A stretch of 64,000 nt of DNA from contig NZ_AP025518.1 of NCBI RefSeq assembly GCF_022179545.1, positions 372,001 to 436,000 of the forward strand, written 5' to 3'. The DNA is from Mycolicibacterium fortuitum subsp. fortuitum. GTDB taxonomy: Bacteria > Actinomycetota > Actinomycetes > Mycobacteriales > Mycobacteriaceae. Below are positions 1 through 7,762 of this stretch, piece by piece. The stretch's first letter is position 1; each line of letters opens with the position of its first letter. A model generated the notes under the pieces. That model saw only the letters and a list, made by a program, of their open reading frames with translations. It searched no databases and was not told the origin of the DNA. Both the position numbers and the translations under genes were made by a program.

Positions 1-104
1 TGGCCCAGCTCGCCGCTGCGGGGGTGGGACGCATTACCTTCGGGCCGTTCCTGCAGGCCGCGTTGAGCGCACGGGCCAAGGAGTTGCTGGGGCGCTGGCA
101 GTAG
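1..104 (+). CDS. C-terminal end of a gene cut by the window, possibly isocitrate lyase/PEP mutase family
   Basis: An open frame enters from the left edge (codons in phase with position 3) and stops at TAG 102-104. The visible tail has the order AQLAAAGVGRITFGPFLQ followed by a short helix ending LLGRWQ. The 'GVxRITFGP' pattern resembles the last strand of isocitrate lyase/PEP-phosphonomutase superfamily enzymes, where a similar segment precedes a terminal helix. Only 33 residues are visible, so the family call is tentative. The reading frame itself is likely real, because the next gene starts 122 bp later on the same strand. Confidence 0.4.
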   Translation, partial: AQLAAAGVGRITFGPFLQAALSARAKELLGRWQ

Positions 105-226
105 CGGCGCCGGGCGGCTGCCGGCCGGCGCGAACTGATCAGGCATTTTGCGCGAACTTCCGCTTCTCGGCGTGCGTTCTGTGCCAATAATGACGCACTG
201 ATACGTCGAGCAGGCGGGATGCAGCG

Positions 227-715
227 ATGGGTTGGCGCATACGAAGTGTGGTGACAGTGGTTGCGGCCGGTGGGCTGGTGCTCAGTGGAGTCGGCGTGGC
301 GCCGGCCGGGGCGACGACGCTGGTGCCGTTGTCGAATTCCATCCGGGGATGCGATTTCACCAAGGCGTTGTTCCTGGGCGGCATGGGTTCGGGTTCCGGC
401 TCCGGCCGGGCCAGTATCGGCGCCGACGGTTCGCACGTCGGTGCCGAGGTTTCGTTGCAGTCGGCCACGCCCGACACCGACTACCGGGTCAGGCTGATTC
501 AGCTGCCACGGTCGTCGGTGGCGACGTGCAATGTCGGAGACCCCGGTGTGGCGGGCGCAGTGCTGCATACCGACGCCAGCGGGACGGCATCCGTTACCGT
601 CGGCGGTCCGCGGGCACAGGGCGCCACGCAGGCCTGGGTGGTGGTCGAGGGACCACCGCCTCCAGGTCGTATTCGCGGTGACGTCTACACCTCGGACTAC
701 GCGGTAAACGTTTGA
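227..715 (+). CDS. Secreted protein of unknown function
   Basis: The 162-residue product starts with an export signal: MGWRIR, a hydrophobic stretch (VVTVVAAGGLVLSGVGV) and an APAGA cleavage-like site near residue 29. The mature part has two cysteines (about residues 42 and 101), which could form one disulphide, and a Ser/Gly-rich patch near residues 52-60. The remainder looks beta-rich. I do not recognise a family. A strong stem-loop follows directly, and the next gene converges from the other strand, so this is probably a single-gene transcript. Confidence 0.7.
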   Translation: MGWRIRSVVTVVAAGGLVLSGVGVAPAGATTLVPLSNSIRGCDFTKALFLGGMGSGSGSGRASIGADGSHVGAEVSLQSATPDTDYRVRLIQLPRSSVATCNVGDPGVAGAVLHTDASGTASVTVGGPRAQGATQAWVVVEGPPPPGRIRGDVYTSDYAVNV

Positions 716-722
716 CCCATGC

Positions 723-759
723 GAAGGCCGGTGAAGTCCAAAGGATTTCACCGACCTTC
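723..759. terminator. Stem-loop between convergent genes
   Basis: Two 17-nt arms (723-739 and 743-759) pair around an AAA loop with one mismatch and one G-U pair. The hairpin lies between the stop of the secreted protein (715) and the stop of the opposing transporter (777), so it could end transcription from both sides. No long U tract follows, as is usual in mycobacteria. Confidence 0.7.
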
Positions 760-776
760 TGCGTGCGTCGGGTGAA

Positions 777-1685
777 TCACCGCAATCGGACGCGGACGGC
801 CGACGCCGCACATGCGATCACCACGGCGCCGCCGAGGACCGTGGACCAGGTCAGTCGCTCGTGCAGCAACAGGGCAGCCCAGCCCAGGGTGAGTACGGGT
901 TGGATCAGCTGCACCTGGCTGACCTGCGTCATGGGTCCGATGGCCAGCCCGCGGTACCAGGCGAAGAAACCCAGATACATACTGACCGCGGCCAGGTAGG
1001 CGAACGCCGCCCATTGCAGTGGTGTCGCATGCGGTGGTTGCTGAACGACGGTCAGCGTCGTCAAGGCCAGCATCACCGGTGCCGAGACCACCAGGGCCCA
1101 CGACACGGTCTGCCAGGCGCCGAGTTCCCTTGCGAGCAAACCGCCTTCGGCGTATCCGACTGCGGCGGCGATCACGGCCCCGAACAGCAGCAGATCGGGC
1201 CAGCTCAGGTGGCCGAGCCCGCTGCCGTGCACCATGGCGAACGCCACAGCCGCCAGTGCTCCGGCGGTGGCCAGCACCCAGAACGCCGCAGGCGGGCGTT
1301 CGTGGCCGCGCAGTACCGCGCACACCGCGGTAGCCGCCGGAAGCAGTGCGACCACGATGGCGCCATGGCTGGCCGGAACCACCGTCAGCGCATAGGAGGT
1401 CAGTAGCGGGAACCCGGCCACCACGCCGGCTGCCACCACGGCCAGCCGCGCCCACTGGCGACCTCGTGGCAGCGTCTGTCGGGTCAGGGCTAGGGCCGCC
1501 ACCGCGATCGCAGCGGCCACGACAGCCCGCCCGGCCCCGATGAACAGCGGCGACAGCCCGCCGGTGGCGACTTTGGTGAACACGATGGTGAACGAGAAGG
1601 CCGTCACGCCCAATAGGCCCCACCACAATCCCGCGTGGGATAGCGCCGACGTACGATTCCGAGTAGCGCTACTCTGTATCAACAT
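777..1685 (-). CDS. DMT-superfamily (EamA) membrane transporter
   Basis: The roughly 300-residue protein is almost entirely hydrophobic, with about ten membrane segments and the duplicated EamA layout (for example SPLFIGAGRAVVAAAIAV in the first half, QLIQPVLTLGWAALLLHER in the second). EamA proteins export amino acids or other metabolites; the substrate cannot be read from sequence. The only ATG in a sensible place (1685) overlaps the ATG of the divergent MocR regulator, and the upstream palindrome would then fall inside the coding region. A shorter product starting at a downstream TTG or GTG is therefore possible. The pairing suggests that the regulator controls this exporter. Confidence 0.8.
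   Translation of the reverse strand: MLIQSSATRNRTSALSHAGLWWGLLGVTAFSFTIVFTKVATGGLSPLFIGAGRAVVAAAIAVAALALTRQTLPRGRQWARLAVVAAGVVAGFPLLTSYALTVVPASHGAIVVALLPAATAVCAVLRGHERPPAAFWVLATAGALAAVAFAMVHGSGLGHLSWPDLLLFGAVIAAAVGYAEGGLLARELGAWQTVSWALVVSAPVMLALTTLTVVQQPPHATPLQWAAFAYLAAVSMYLGFFAWYRGLAIGPMTQVSQVQLIQPVLTLGWAALLLHERLTWSTVLGGAVVIACAASAVRVRLR
1661..1674. promoter_or_regulatory. 14-bp perfect palindrome, likely MocR operator
   Basis: The sequence GAGTAGCGCTACTC is a perfect palindrome ending 9 bp before the regulator ATG at 1684. It lies at the junction of the divergent regulator and transporter genes. MocR/GntR proteins bind such sites as dimers, so autoregulation and control of the transporter is the simplest reading (inference). 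Confidence 0.55.
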
Positions 1686-3096
1686 GGATAACGATAGCAC
1701 CGAGCGCATCGTGTCCGGCTTGCGGAAATGGATCACCACCGCGCCGCCGGGCGCGCAGCTACCGCCCAATCGCGCGTTGGTGGCCGAATACGCGGCCAGC
1801 CCGGTGACCGTGGCGAAGGCCATGCGCACGCTGCGCAGCCAGGGCCTGGTCGAGAGCAGGCCAGGGGTCGGGACGTTCGTCCGTGCGGTGCGCAGCGCGC
1901 GCCTGCCCGACTACGGTTGGCAGACCGCCGCGCTGGGGTCTCCGCAAGCGCGGATACCGGCGCTGTCGACTCCGCTGCGCAGCGTCGCACCCGACCTGAT
2001 CGCGTTGCACTCCGGCTATCCCATCCACGAACTTCTCCCTCAGCGTCTGGTCCGCACGGCGCTCACGCGGGCCGCCCGCGGTGACGCGGCGCTAAGCCCC
2101 GCACCCGCAGCGGGCCGGCCCGATCTTCAAGCTTGGTTCGCCCAGGAACTGGCCGAGGCGTTCGATGCGGGTGTGACCGCGCCGACAGCCCGCGAGGTGA
2201 TCGTGTTGCCCGGGAGTCAGAGCGGCCTGAGTTCGATCTTTCGTGCCCTGGTCGGGTTCGGGCAGCCGATGCTCATCGAGTCGCCCAGCTACTGGGGAGC
2301 CATCCTCGCCGCGGCCCAGTGTGGCGTGCGATTGGTACCTGTGCCCAGCGGGCCGAGAGGCCCTGAACCCGAGGAACTTTCACGCGCATTCGCCGAAAGT
2401 GGGGCGAGGGTGTTCTATGCTCAGCCGAATTTCGCCAATCCGACTGGCGTCCAATGGGATGCCGAGCTCACCGGCCAGGTGCTGGAAGTGGTGCGTCGTC
2501 ACGGAGCTTTCCTGATCGAGGACGACTGGGCGCGTGATTTCGGCATCGACAGCACGTCGCGACCGGTGGCGGCATCCGATGACGCCGGACACGTCATCTA
2601 TCTGAGGTCGCTGACCAAGAGCGTGTCGCCGTCGATCCGGGTGGCCGCGATGGTGGCCAGAGGTCCGGCGCGCGAACGGATTCTGGCTGACCGCGGCGCG
2701 GAGTCGATGTACGTCAGCGGGTTGTTGCAGGCTGCCGCGCTGGATGTGGTGACGCAACCGGCGTGGCGGACACACCTGCGTGACGTGGGCCGGCAACTGC
2801 GGGCTCGACGCGACCAGTTGATCGCTGCGCTGGCCGAGCACGCACCCGGCGCACAGCTGGACCAGGTGCCGCGCGGCGGCCTGCACCTGTGGCTCCGCCT
2901 GCCCGACGCGATCGACCTGCCGCGCCTGGTTCGTGAGTGCGAGGCCGAGTCGGTGCTGGTCGCCGCGGGTAATGAGTGGTTTCCGGCCGAGCCGTCCGGG
3001 CCCTACCTGCGGCTCAACTATTCCGGGCCCGACCCCCAGCGTTTTGACGAGGCGGCCCGGGTCATCGGCGGCGCGCTGGCGCGTCAATCGGGCTGA
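1684..3096 (+). CDS. MocR-type GntR regulator with aminotransferase-like domain
   Basis: The 470-residue protein has an N-terminal GntR winged helix (about residues 1-75; PNRALVAEYAASPVTVAKAMRTL is the helix-turn-helix) followed by a class-I aminotransferase fold. The PLP lysine is visible in YLRSLTKSVSPSIR, and the cofactor-contact motifs YAQPNFANPTG and IEDDWARDF are intact. MocR proteins sense PLP or PLP adducts and regulate nearby genes. The ATG at 1684 overlaps the start codon of the divergent DMT exporter, and a perfect 14-bp palindrome sits just upstream. The transcript may be leaderless or nearly so. The ligand is unknown. Confidence 0.88.
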   Translation: MDNDSTERIVSGLRKWITTAPPGAQLPPNRALVAEYAASPVTVAKAMRTLRSQGLVESRPGVGTFVRAVRSARLPDYGWQTAALGSPQARIPALSTPLRSVAPDLIALHSGYPIHELLPQRLVRTALTRAARGDAALSPAPAAGRPDLQAWFAQELAEAFDAGVTAPTAREVIVLPGSQSGLSSIFRALVGFGQPMLIESPSYWGAILAAAQCGVRLVPVPSGPRGPEPEELSRAFAESGARVFYAQPNFANPTGVQWDAELTGQVLEVVRRHGAFLIEDDWARDFGIDSTSRPVAASDDAGHVIYLRSLTKSVSPSIRVAAMVARGPARERILADRGAESMYVSGLLQAAALDVVTQPAWRTHLRDVGRQLRARRDQLIAALAEHAPGAQLDQVPRGGLHLWLRLPDAIDLPRLVRECEAESVLVAAGNEWFPAEPSGPYLRLNYSGPDPQRFDEAARVIGGALARQSG

Positions 3097-3209
3097 CCGG
3101 CGCACCGCCCCGCAATCTCACATGTGCGCCGCGCGGACCGTGAGCACACCGTGACGGGCGATTCACACAGGGCGACATTTCGGCAACGTCGGGTTTCTAA
3201 CCTCGCGGT

Positions 3210-5789
3210 ATGTCGTCAACACAGAACGTCGTGGTCATCGGACACGGCATGGTGGGACACCGCTTCGTCGAGGCGTTGCGGTCCCGTGACGTCGCGGGCA
3301 CCTGGCGGGTCACCGTCCTGTCCGAGGAAGCTGACGCCGCCTACGACCGGGTCGGCCTGACCGGTTACACCGAGCATTGGGACCGGGCCCAGCTGGCACT
3401 GCCCGGCAACGACTATGCCGGAGACGACCGGGTAGATCTGCGGCTCGGTTGCGCCGTCGCCGAGATCGACCGGGAGGCGCGGACGGTACGCACCGTCACC
3501 GGCGAGACCTTCGACTACGACGCGCTGGTGCTGGCCACGGGCTCCTACGCCTTCGTGCCGCCCGTGCCCGGTCACGACCTTCCGCACTGCCACGTCTACC
3601 GGACGCTGGACGACCTGGATGCCATCCGGGCCGGCGCATTGGCCGCGCGCGACTCGAAGACACCGGTCGGCGTGGTCATCGGCGGCGGACTGCTCGGTCT
3701 GGAAGCCGCGAACGCGTTGCGCGCATTCGGGTTGACGACCCATGTGCTGGAGATGTCACCGCATCTGATGTCGGCCCAGCTGGATCCGGCCGGTGGCGCG
3801 CTGCTGAACCGGATGATCCGCGGGCTCGGTATCGAGGTGCACACCGGGGTGAGTACCGAGAGCATCCAACCGGTGCAGCGGCACAAGCCGCTCAAGAAAT
3901 CTCGGACCGACGATTCTGTGCGGGTGTCGCTCAACGACGGCAGCAGTGTCGATGCGAGCGTGATCGTGTTCGCGGCCGGCGTACGTCCGCGGGACGAGCT
4001 GGCGCGCCAGGCCGGTCTCGACATCGCGCAGCGTGGGGGTGTCATGACCGACCTGTCTTGCGTCACAAGTGATCCCGATATCTATGCGATCGGTGAGGTG
4101 GCGGCGATCGAGGGCCGTTGCTACGGCTTGGTGGGGCCCGGGTACACCAGTGCCGAAGTTGTCGCCGACCGGCTGCTCGGTGGCGAAGCCGAGTTCCCCG
4201 AGGCCGACATGTCCACCAAGCTCAAACTGCTCGGCGTGGATGTGGCCAGCTTCGGTGACGCCCAGGGACGCACACCCAACTGCCTGGACGTCGTCGTCAA
4301 CGATCCGGTCAAGAAGACCTACGCCAAGCTGGTGCTCTCCGACGATGCCAAGACGCTGCTCGGTGGCATCCTGGTCGGTGACGCGTCGGCCTACGGGGTG
4401 TTGCGGCCGATGGTTGCCAGTGAGCTGCCCGGCGACCCGCTGTCGCTGATCGCCCCGGCCGCTGAAGGTGCGGCCGGGGCCTCGGCTCTCGGCGTTGGCG
4501 CCCTCCCCGATATCGCCCAGATCTGCTCGTGCAACAACGTCACCAAGGGCGACCTCAAGGAGGCCATCTGCGGCGGCTGCGACGATGTGCCCAGCCTGAA
4601 GAAGTGCACGCTGGCCGGCACCTCGTGCGGGTCGTGCGTACCCCTGCTCAAGCAACTGCTCGAGGCTGAGGGGGTCGAGCAGTCCAAGGCGTTGTGCGAG
4701 CACTTCAGCCAGTCGCGGGCCGAGCTCTTCGAGATCATCAGTGCCACCGAGATCCGTACCTTCTCCGGGCTGATCGAGAAGTTCGGCACCGGAAAAGGTT
4801 GCGACATCTGCAAACCCACTGTCGCCTCGATCCTGGCCTCGACCAGCTCCGATCACGTGCTGGATGGTGAGCAGGCCTCGCTGCAGGATTCCAACGACCA
4901 TTTCCTGGCCAACATCCAGAAGAACGGCAGCTACTCGGTGGTGCCCCGATCGCCCGGTGGCGAGATCACCCCTGAACAGCTGATCCTGATCGGCGAGATC
5001 GCAAGGGACTTCGATCTTTACACCAAGATCACCGGGGGCCAGCGGATCGACATGTTCGGTGCCCGGGTCGATCAGTTGCCGCAGATCTGGGCGCGCCTGG
5101 TCGAGGGCGGTATGGAGTCCGGACATGCCTACGGTAAATCGCTGCGCACCGTGAAGAGTTGTGTCGGCAGCACCTGGTGCCGGTACGGCCAGCAGGATTC
5201 GGTGAACATGGCGGTCGAGATCGAGAAGCGTTACCGCGGTCTGCGCGCGCCGCACAAGATCAAGATGGCCGTCTCGGGGTGCGCACGCGAATGCGCGGAA
5301 GCGCAGAGCAAGGACGTCGGCATCATCGCCACCGAACAGGGCTGGAATCTCTACGTGTGCGGCAACGGGGGGATGTCACCGCGGCACGCCCAGTTGCTCG
5401 CCGGTGACCTTGATGACGAGACGCTGATCCGCTACATCGATCGCTTCCTGATGTTCTACATCCGCACCGCGGATCGCCTACAGCGCACCGCGCCCTGGCT
5501 TGAGGCGCTAGACGGTGGGCTCGACCACCTTCGTGAGGTCGTGTGCAACGACTCTCTCGGCCTGGCAGCCGAATTCGAGGCAGCCATGGAGCGCCACGTC
5601 GCCGGATACGCCTGCGAATGGAAGGGCGTACTGGAGGATCCGGAGAAGCTCTCGCGTTTCGTGTCGTTCGTCAATGCGCCGGACGTGGACGACCCGACCA
5701 TCACGTTCACCGAGCGGGCCGGCCGGAAGGTGCCCGCCGCCACGGATATCGGCATGCCCAAGGTCCGCGGATTCCAGGAGGCGAAATGA
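3210..5789 (+). CDS. nirB: Assimilatory nitrite reductase [NAD(P)H], large subunit
   Basis: The 859-residue protein reduces nitrite to ammonium in the cytoplasm with NirD. Domains in order: FAD/NAD(P)-binding reductase (1 to about 410; VVIGHGMVGHRF and GVVIGGGLLGLEAA are the dinucleotide-binding loops); a BFD-type [2Fe-2S] site (CSCNNVTKGD...CGSC, about 434-475); a second Cys pair (GCDIC, about 530); then ferredoxin-like and sirohaem/[4Fe-4S] domains. The sirohaem ligands lie in CVGSTWC and CARECAE (about 651-694). NirD follows with an ATGA overlap. The chelatase, regulator and transporter on the opposite strand complete the nitrate/nitrite module, as at Rv0252-Rv0261c of M. tuberculosis. Control by GlnR and NnaR is known for relatives, but I could not identify their boxes with confidence. 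Confidence 0.97.
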   Translation: MSSTQNVVVIGHGMVGHRFVEALRSRDVAGTWRVTVLSEEADAAYDRVGLTGYTEHWDRAQLALPGNDYAGDDRVDLRLGCAVAEIDREARTVRTVTGETFDYDALVLATGSYAFVPPVPGHDLPHCHVYRTLDDLDAIRAGALAARDSKTPVGVVIGGGLLGLEAANALRAFGLTTHVLEMSPHLMSAQLDPAGGALLNRMIRGLGIEVHTGVSTESIQPVQRHKPLKKSRTDDSVRVSLNDGSSVDASVIVFAAGVRPRDELARQAGLDIAQRGGVMTDLSCVTSDPDIYAIGEVAAIEGRCYGLVGPGYTSAEVVADRLLGGEAEFPEADMSTKLKLLGVDVASFGDAQGRTPNCLDVVVNDPVKKTYAKLVLSDDAKTLLGGILVGDASAYGVLRPMVASELPGDPLSLIAPAAEGAAGASALGVGALPDIAQICSCNNVTKGDLKEAICGGCDDVPSLKKCTLAGTSCGSCVPLLKQLLEAEGVEQSKALCEHFSQSRAELFEIISATEIRTFSGLIEKFGTGKGCDICKPTVASILASTSSDHVLDGEQASLQDSNDHFLANIQKNGSYSVVPRSPGGEITPEQLILIGEIARDFDLYTKITGGQRIDMFGARVDQLPQIWARLVEGGMESGHAYGKSLRTVKSCVGSTWCRYGQQDSVNMAVEIEKRYRGLRAPHKIKMAVSGCARECAEAQSKDVGIIATEQGWNLYVCGNGGMSPRHAQLLAGDLDDETLIRYIDRFLMFYIRTADRLQRTAPWLEALDGGLDHLREVVCNDSLGLAAEFEAAMERHVAGYACEWKGVLEDPEKLSRFVSFVNAPDVDDPTITFTERAGRKVPAATDIGMPKVRGFQEAK

Positions 5790-6157
5790 CCCTGCTCGAC
5801 GATGGCAAAGACCTCTACGACCGTCCGCTGGCGGAGTGGACGACGGCCTGCCGATATGACTTCCTGACGCCGTGCCGTGGTGTTGCGGTACTTCTGCCCG
5901 ACGGCTCGCAGGCGGCCCTGTTCCGTCTCGATGACGGTTCGTTGCACGCGGTGGGAAACATCGACCCGTTCTCCGGTGCGGCGGTGATCTCGCGCGGAAT
6001 CGTGGGAGATCGAGGTGGCCGGGCGACCGTGCAGTCGCCGATCAAGAAGCAGGCCTTCGCCCTCGATGACGGCAGCTGCCTCGACGACCCTGACGTGGCG
6101 ATCCCCGTCTACCGGACGCGGATCACACCCGGCGGGTTCGTTCAGCTGGCGGCCTGA
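5786..6157 (+). CDS. nirD: Nitrite reductase small subunit
   Basis: The 123-residue protein has the Rieske-like fold of NirD but no CxH...CxxH cluster ligands (the region reads VGNIDPFSGAAV), as is normal for this subunit. Its ATG overlaps the nirB stop (ATGA), which indicates translational coupling and 1:1 production. An upstream start in the same frame is open but would lie inside nirB; the coupled ATG is the natural choice. The 3' end overlaps the opposing small winged-helix gene by 16 bp. Confidence 0.95.
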   Translation: MTLLDDGKDLYDRPLAEWTTACRYDFLTPCRGVAVLLPDGSQAALFRLDDGSLHAVGNIDPFSGAAVISRGIVGDRGGRATVQSPIKKQAFALDDGSCLDDPDVAIPVYRTRITPGGFVQLAA

Positions 6158-6393
6158 TCGGTCGTCCGGCTCCAGTGGGCATCACGTCCTTGGAGCTTGC
6201 GACGCTCCACGGCGCCGCGGCGCTCCAGGACCGTCAGATTGCGGTACACCGACTCGATCACGACGGGTGCGCGGAAATGCTCGTGCATGTCGTCGCGTAG
6301 CTGTGCGGTCGTCATCGGCCGGGACGTGCGTTCCAGAGTGTTCAGCAGGTGTTCACGCAGACGTTCGGCCGGGACCCGGTTACCGGGTCGCAC
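6142..6393 (-). CDS. Small winged-helix (Fur-like fold) DNA-binding protein
   Basis: The 83-residue product starts at GTG 6393. Its core reads MTTAQLRDDMHEHF...VIESVYRNLTVLERRGAVERR, the helix-turn-helix and wing pattern of Fur/MarR-type winged helices ('SVYRNL.xLERRGxVER'). The metal-binding and dimerisation domain of Fur is absent, so it is a bare DNA-binding domain. It converges on nirD with a 16-bp overlap. A role in regulating the nitrite genes is possible but not shown. The start is uncertain. Confidence 0.6.
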   Translation of the reverse strand: MRPGNRVPAERLREHLLNTLERTSRPMTTAQLRDDMHEHFRAPVVIESVYRNLTVLERRGAVERRKLQGRDAHWSRTTDQAAS

Positions 6394-6724
6394 GACCGAG
6401 TGCGCCGCTGTGGCGGGCAGCGCCCACCGGTGTTGTCACCTGCACCTTTACCTGCACTCCTACCGAATCGTCCGATGCTCGCGATAACGATAGCTGAGTA
6501 TTCACCCCGCCTCTGACACGGTGAGCCTCCGGCAAACGTCCGGAGAATTTGTTCCCGCGTCAACCACCTGTACAGCGGCAGTTTCCGATTGCAATTTGCC
6601 AGAATTGCACCATCGGGTGATGTCGCCAAAGGTGTGGTACGCGTCTCGCTGGCTAACTAGAATAGTTCGCTGGGTGTGTTTAGACTCCCTCTCAAGGAAG
6701 CGTCGTCAGAGGGGCTGACAAGGG
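6394..6724. other. 331-bp gap with no gene seen
   Basis: The gap lies between the divergent winged-helix gene and a membrane protein, so it must hold promoters for both. An ACCTGCAC-type sequence recurs around 6437-6465. A purine-rich AAGGG lies just before the ATG at 6725. I see no RNA gene and no convincing operator. Confidence 0.5.
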
Positions 6725-7336
6725 ATGTTTGCGCGTTCGGTATTGAATCTGGTGGGGGCCGCAGCGGTGCTGGGCGCACTCGTGGCAACGCTGTTGCCTC
6801 TGGGTTTGGATGCTGTGGACCGCGCCGGTGAACCCATTCCGTGCGGTAGCGGAGCCCATCCGAATTATCAGGTTGCCGCCCAGCAGGACCGACTCAACCT
6901 GGATCAACACACGCTGGCCGGACCGGGATACATGGCCAGTGATTACGTCGAGCAATGTTCGGAGCTGGTCGGTGCACGCCGCACCGCGGCCTTCTCGGTC
7001 GCCGGGGCCGGCGCGGGGCTCGTGCTCGTGGGGTGGGCCGGACCGCTCATCGTGCGGTCGATCCGGCTACGCCGCGGCAGGCAGGCTCAGTACCCCGGCG
7101 CGGCGGAAGCGGTTCGCAATCAGCCGGACCATGCCGGGGTGGGTGCCCAGTGGTTCACCGACCAGGTCGGCGCCGGATTCACGCAGCCGGTCCTGGAAAA
7201 GCCCGTCGGCGAGCAGGTAGGACGCCAGAGCTATGCGGCGATGGCCGCGGCTGCGCTGCGCGGAAACGGCTTCGGCCACACTCGGCGCCCCGGTGGCGGC
7301 GAAGGCCAGTTCTACGCGGTCGCCGGTCATCGCTGA
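6725..7336 (+). CDS. Predicted two-helix membrane protein, convergently overlapping the chelatase gene
   Basis: The 203-residue frame begins with a membrane segment (about residues 5-28, VLNLVGAAAVLGALVATLLPL) and has a second near residues 90-112 (AFSVAGAGAGLVLVGWAGPLIV), followed by a basic RLRRGR. Cysteines at about 40 and 78 fall in the presumably external loop. The last ~90 codons run antisense through the 3' end of the chelatase gene and look like low-information sequence. The native stop may have been lost, or the true protein may be the first ~115 residues. An AAGGG ribosome-binding site supports the start. No family recognised. Confidence 0.55.
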   Translation: MFARSVLNLVGAAAVLGALVATLLPLGLDAVDRAGEPIPCGSGAHPNYQVAAQQDRLNLDQHTLAGPGYMASDYVEQCSELVGARRTAAFSVAGAGAGLVLVGWAGPLIVRSIRLRRGRQAQYPGAAEAVRNQPDHAGVGAQWFTDQVGAGFTQPVLEKPVGEQVGRQSYAAMAAAALRGNGFGHTRRPGGGEGQFYAVAGHR

Positions 7337-7762
7337 CAACAGTGCGGCGGTACGCCGAAGGTCTGATTGGGCGCCTCTGTCCGATGTACCTGCGGCCGCC
7401 AGGATGACAGAATCGCCTGGCCGCCATCCTGATTCGACAAGTCGATCGGCGAGTACCCGGACCGTGCCGTGGCATGGGCCCAGCGGGCTGGTGACGGTGA
7501 CGGCCGGGTGCGCACTGGCCGCCACGTGGTTGGGGACGTCGACCCGGACGTGATATCCGGCGGCCAGGAAGGCCGGCACCACCACTGCCGGGCAGTCCGT
7601 GGGCAGGGACGCCAGCACCTCACCGGGTGTGGGCCCGACGACGTCGACGAAGGAGACGTGCACGGGGCGGTCCAGCATGTCGGACACCCGCGCGGCGAGA
7701 TCATTGATCATCGCCACCCCGCCCGGCTTGCGGGTTCCGTGTGCTGCCAGTACCAAACTCAT
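7067..7762 (-). CDS. Sirohydrochlorin chelatase (CbiX/SirB type)
   Basis: The 231-residue protein begins MSLVLAAHGTRKPGG, the conserved start of the CbiX family with the metal-site histidine (AAHG), and carries a second-half counterpart (VILAAAGTSDRGAQ) in which the histidine is replaced. CbiX/SirB enzymes insert Fe2+ (or Co2+) into sirohydrochlorin. Iron insertion gives the sirohaem that NirB needs, which explains its place here. The ATG (7762) overlaps the stop of the upstream NnaR-like gene (ATGA), so the two are coupled. The relative in M. tuberculosis is Rv0259c. The 3' end overlaps an opposing ORF by 270 bp. Confidence 0.88.
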   Translation of the reverse strand: MSLVLAAHGTRKPGGVAMINDLAARVSDMLDRPVHVSFVDVVGPTPGEVLASLPTDCPAVVVPAFLAAGYHVRVDVPNHVAASAHPAVTVTSPLGPCHGTVRVLADRLVESGWRPGDSVILAAAGTSDRGAQSDLRRTAALLSAMTGDRVELAFAATGAPSVAEAVSAQRSRGHRRIALASYLLADGLFQDRLRESGADLVGEPLGTHPGMVRLIANRFRRAGVLSLPAAA

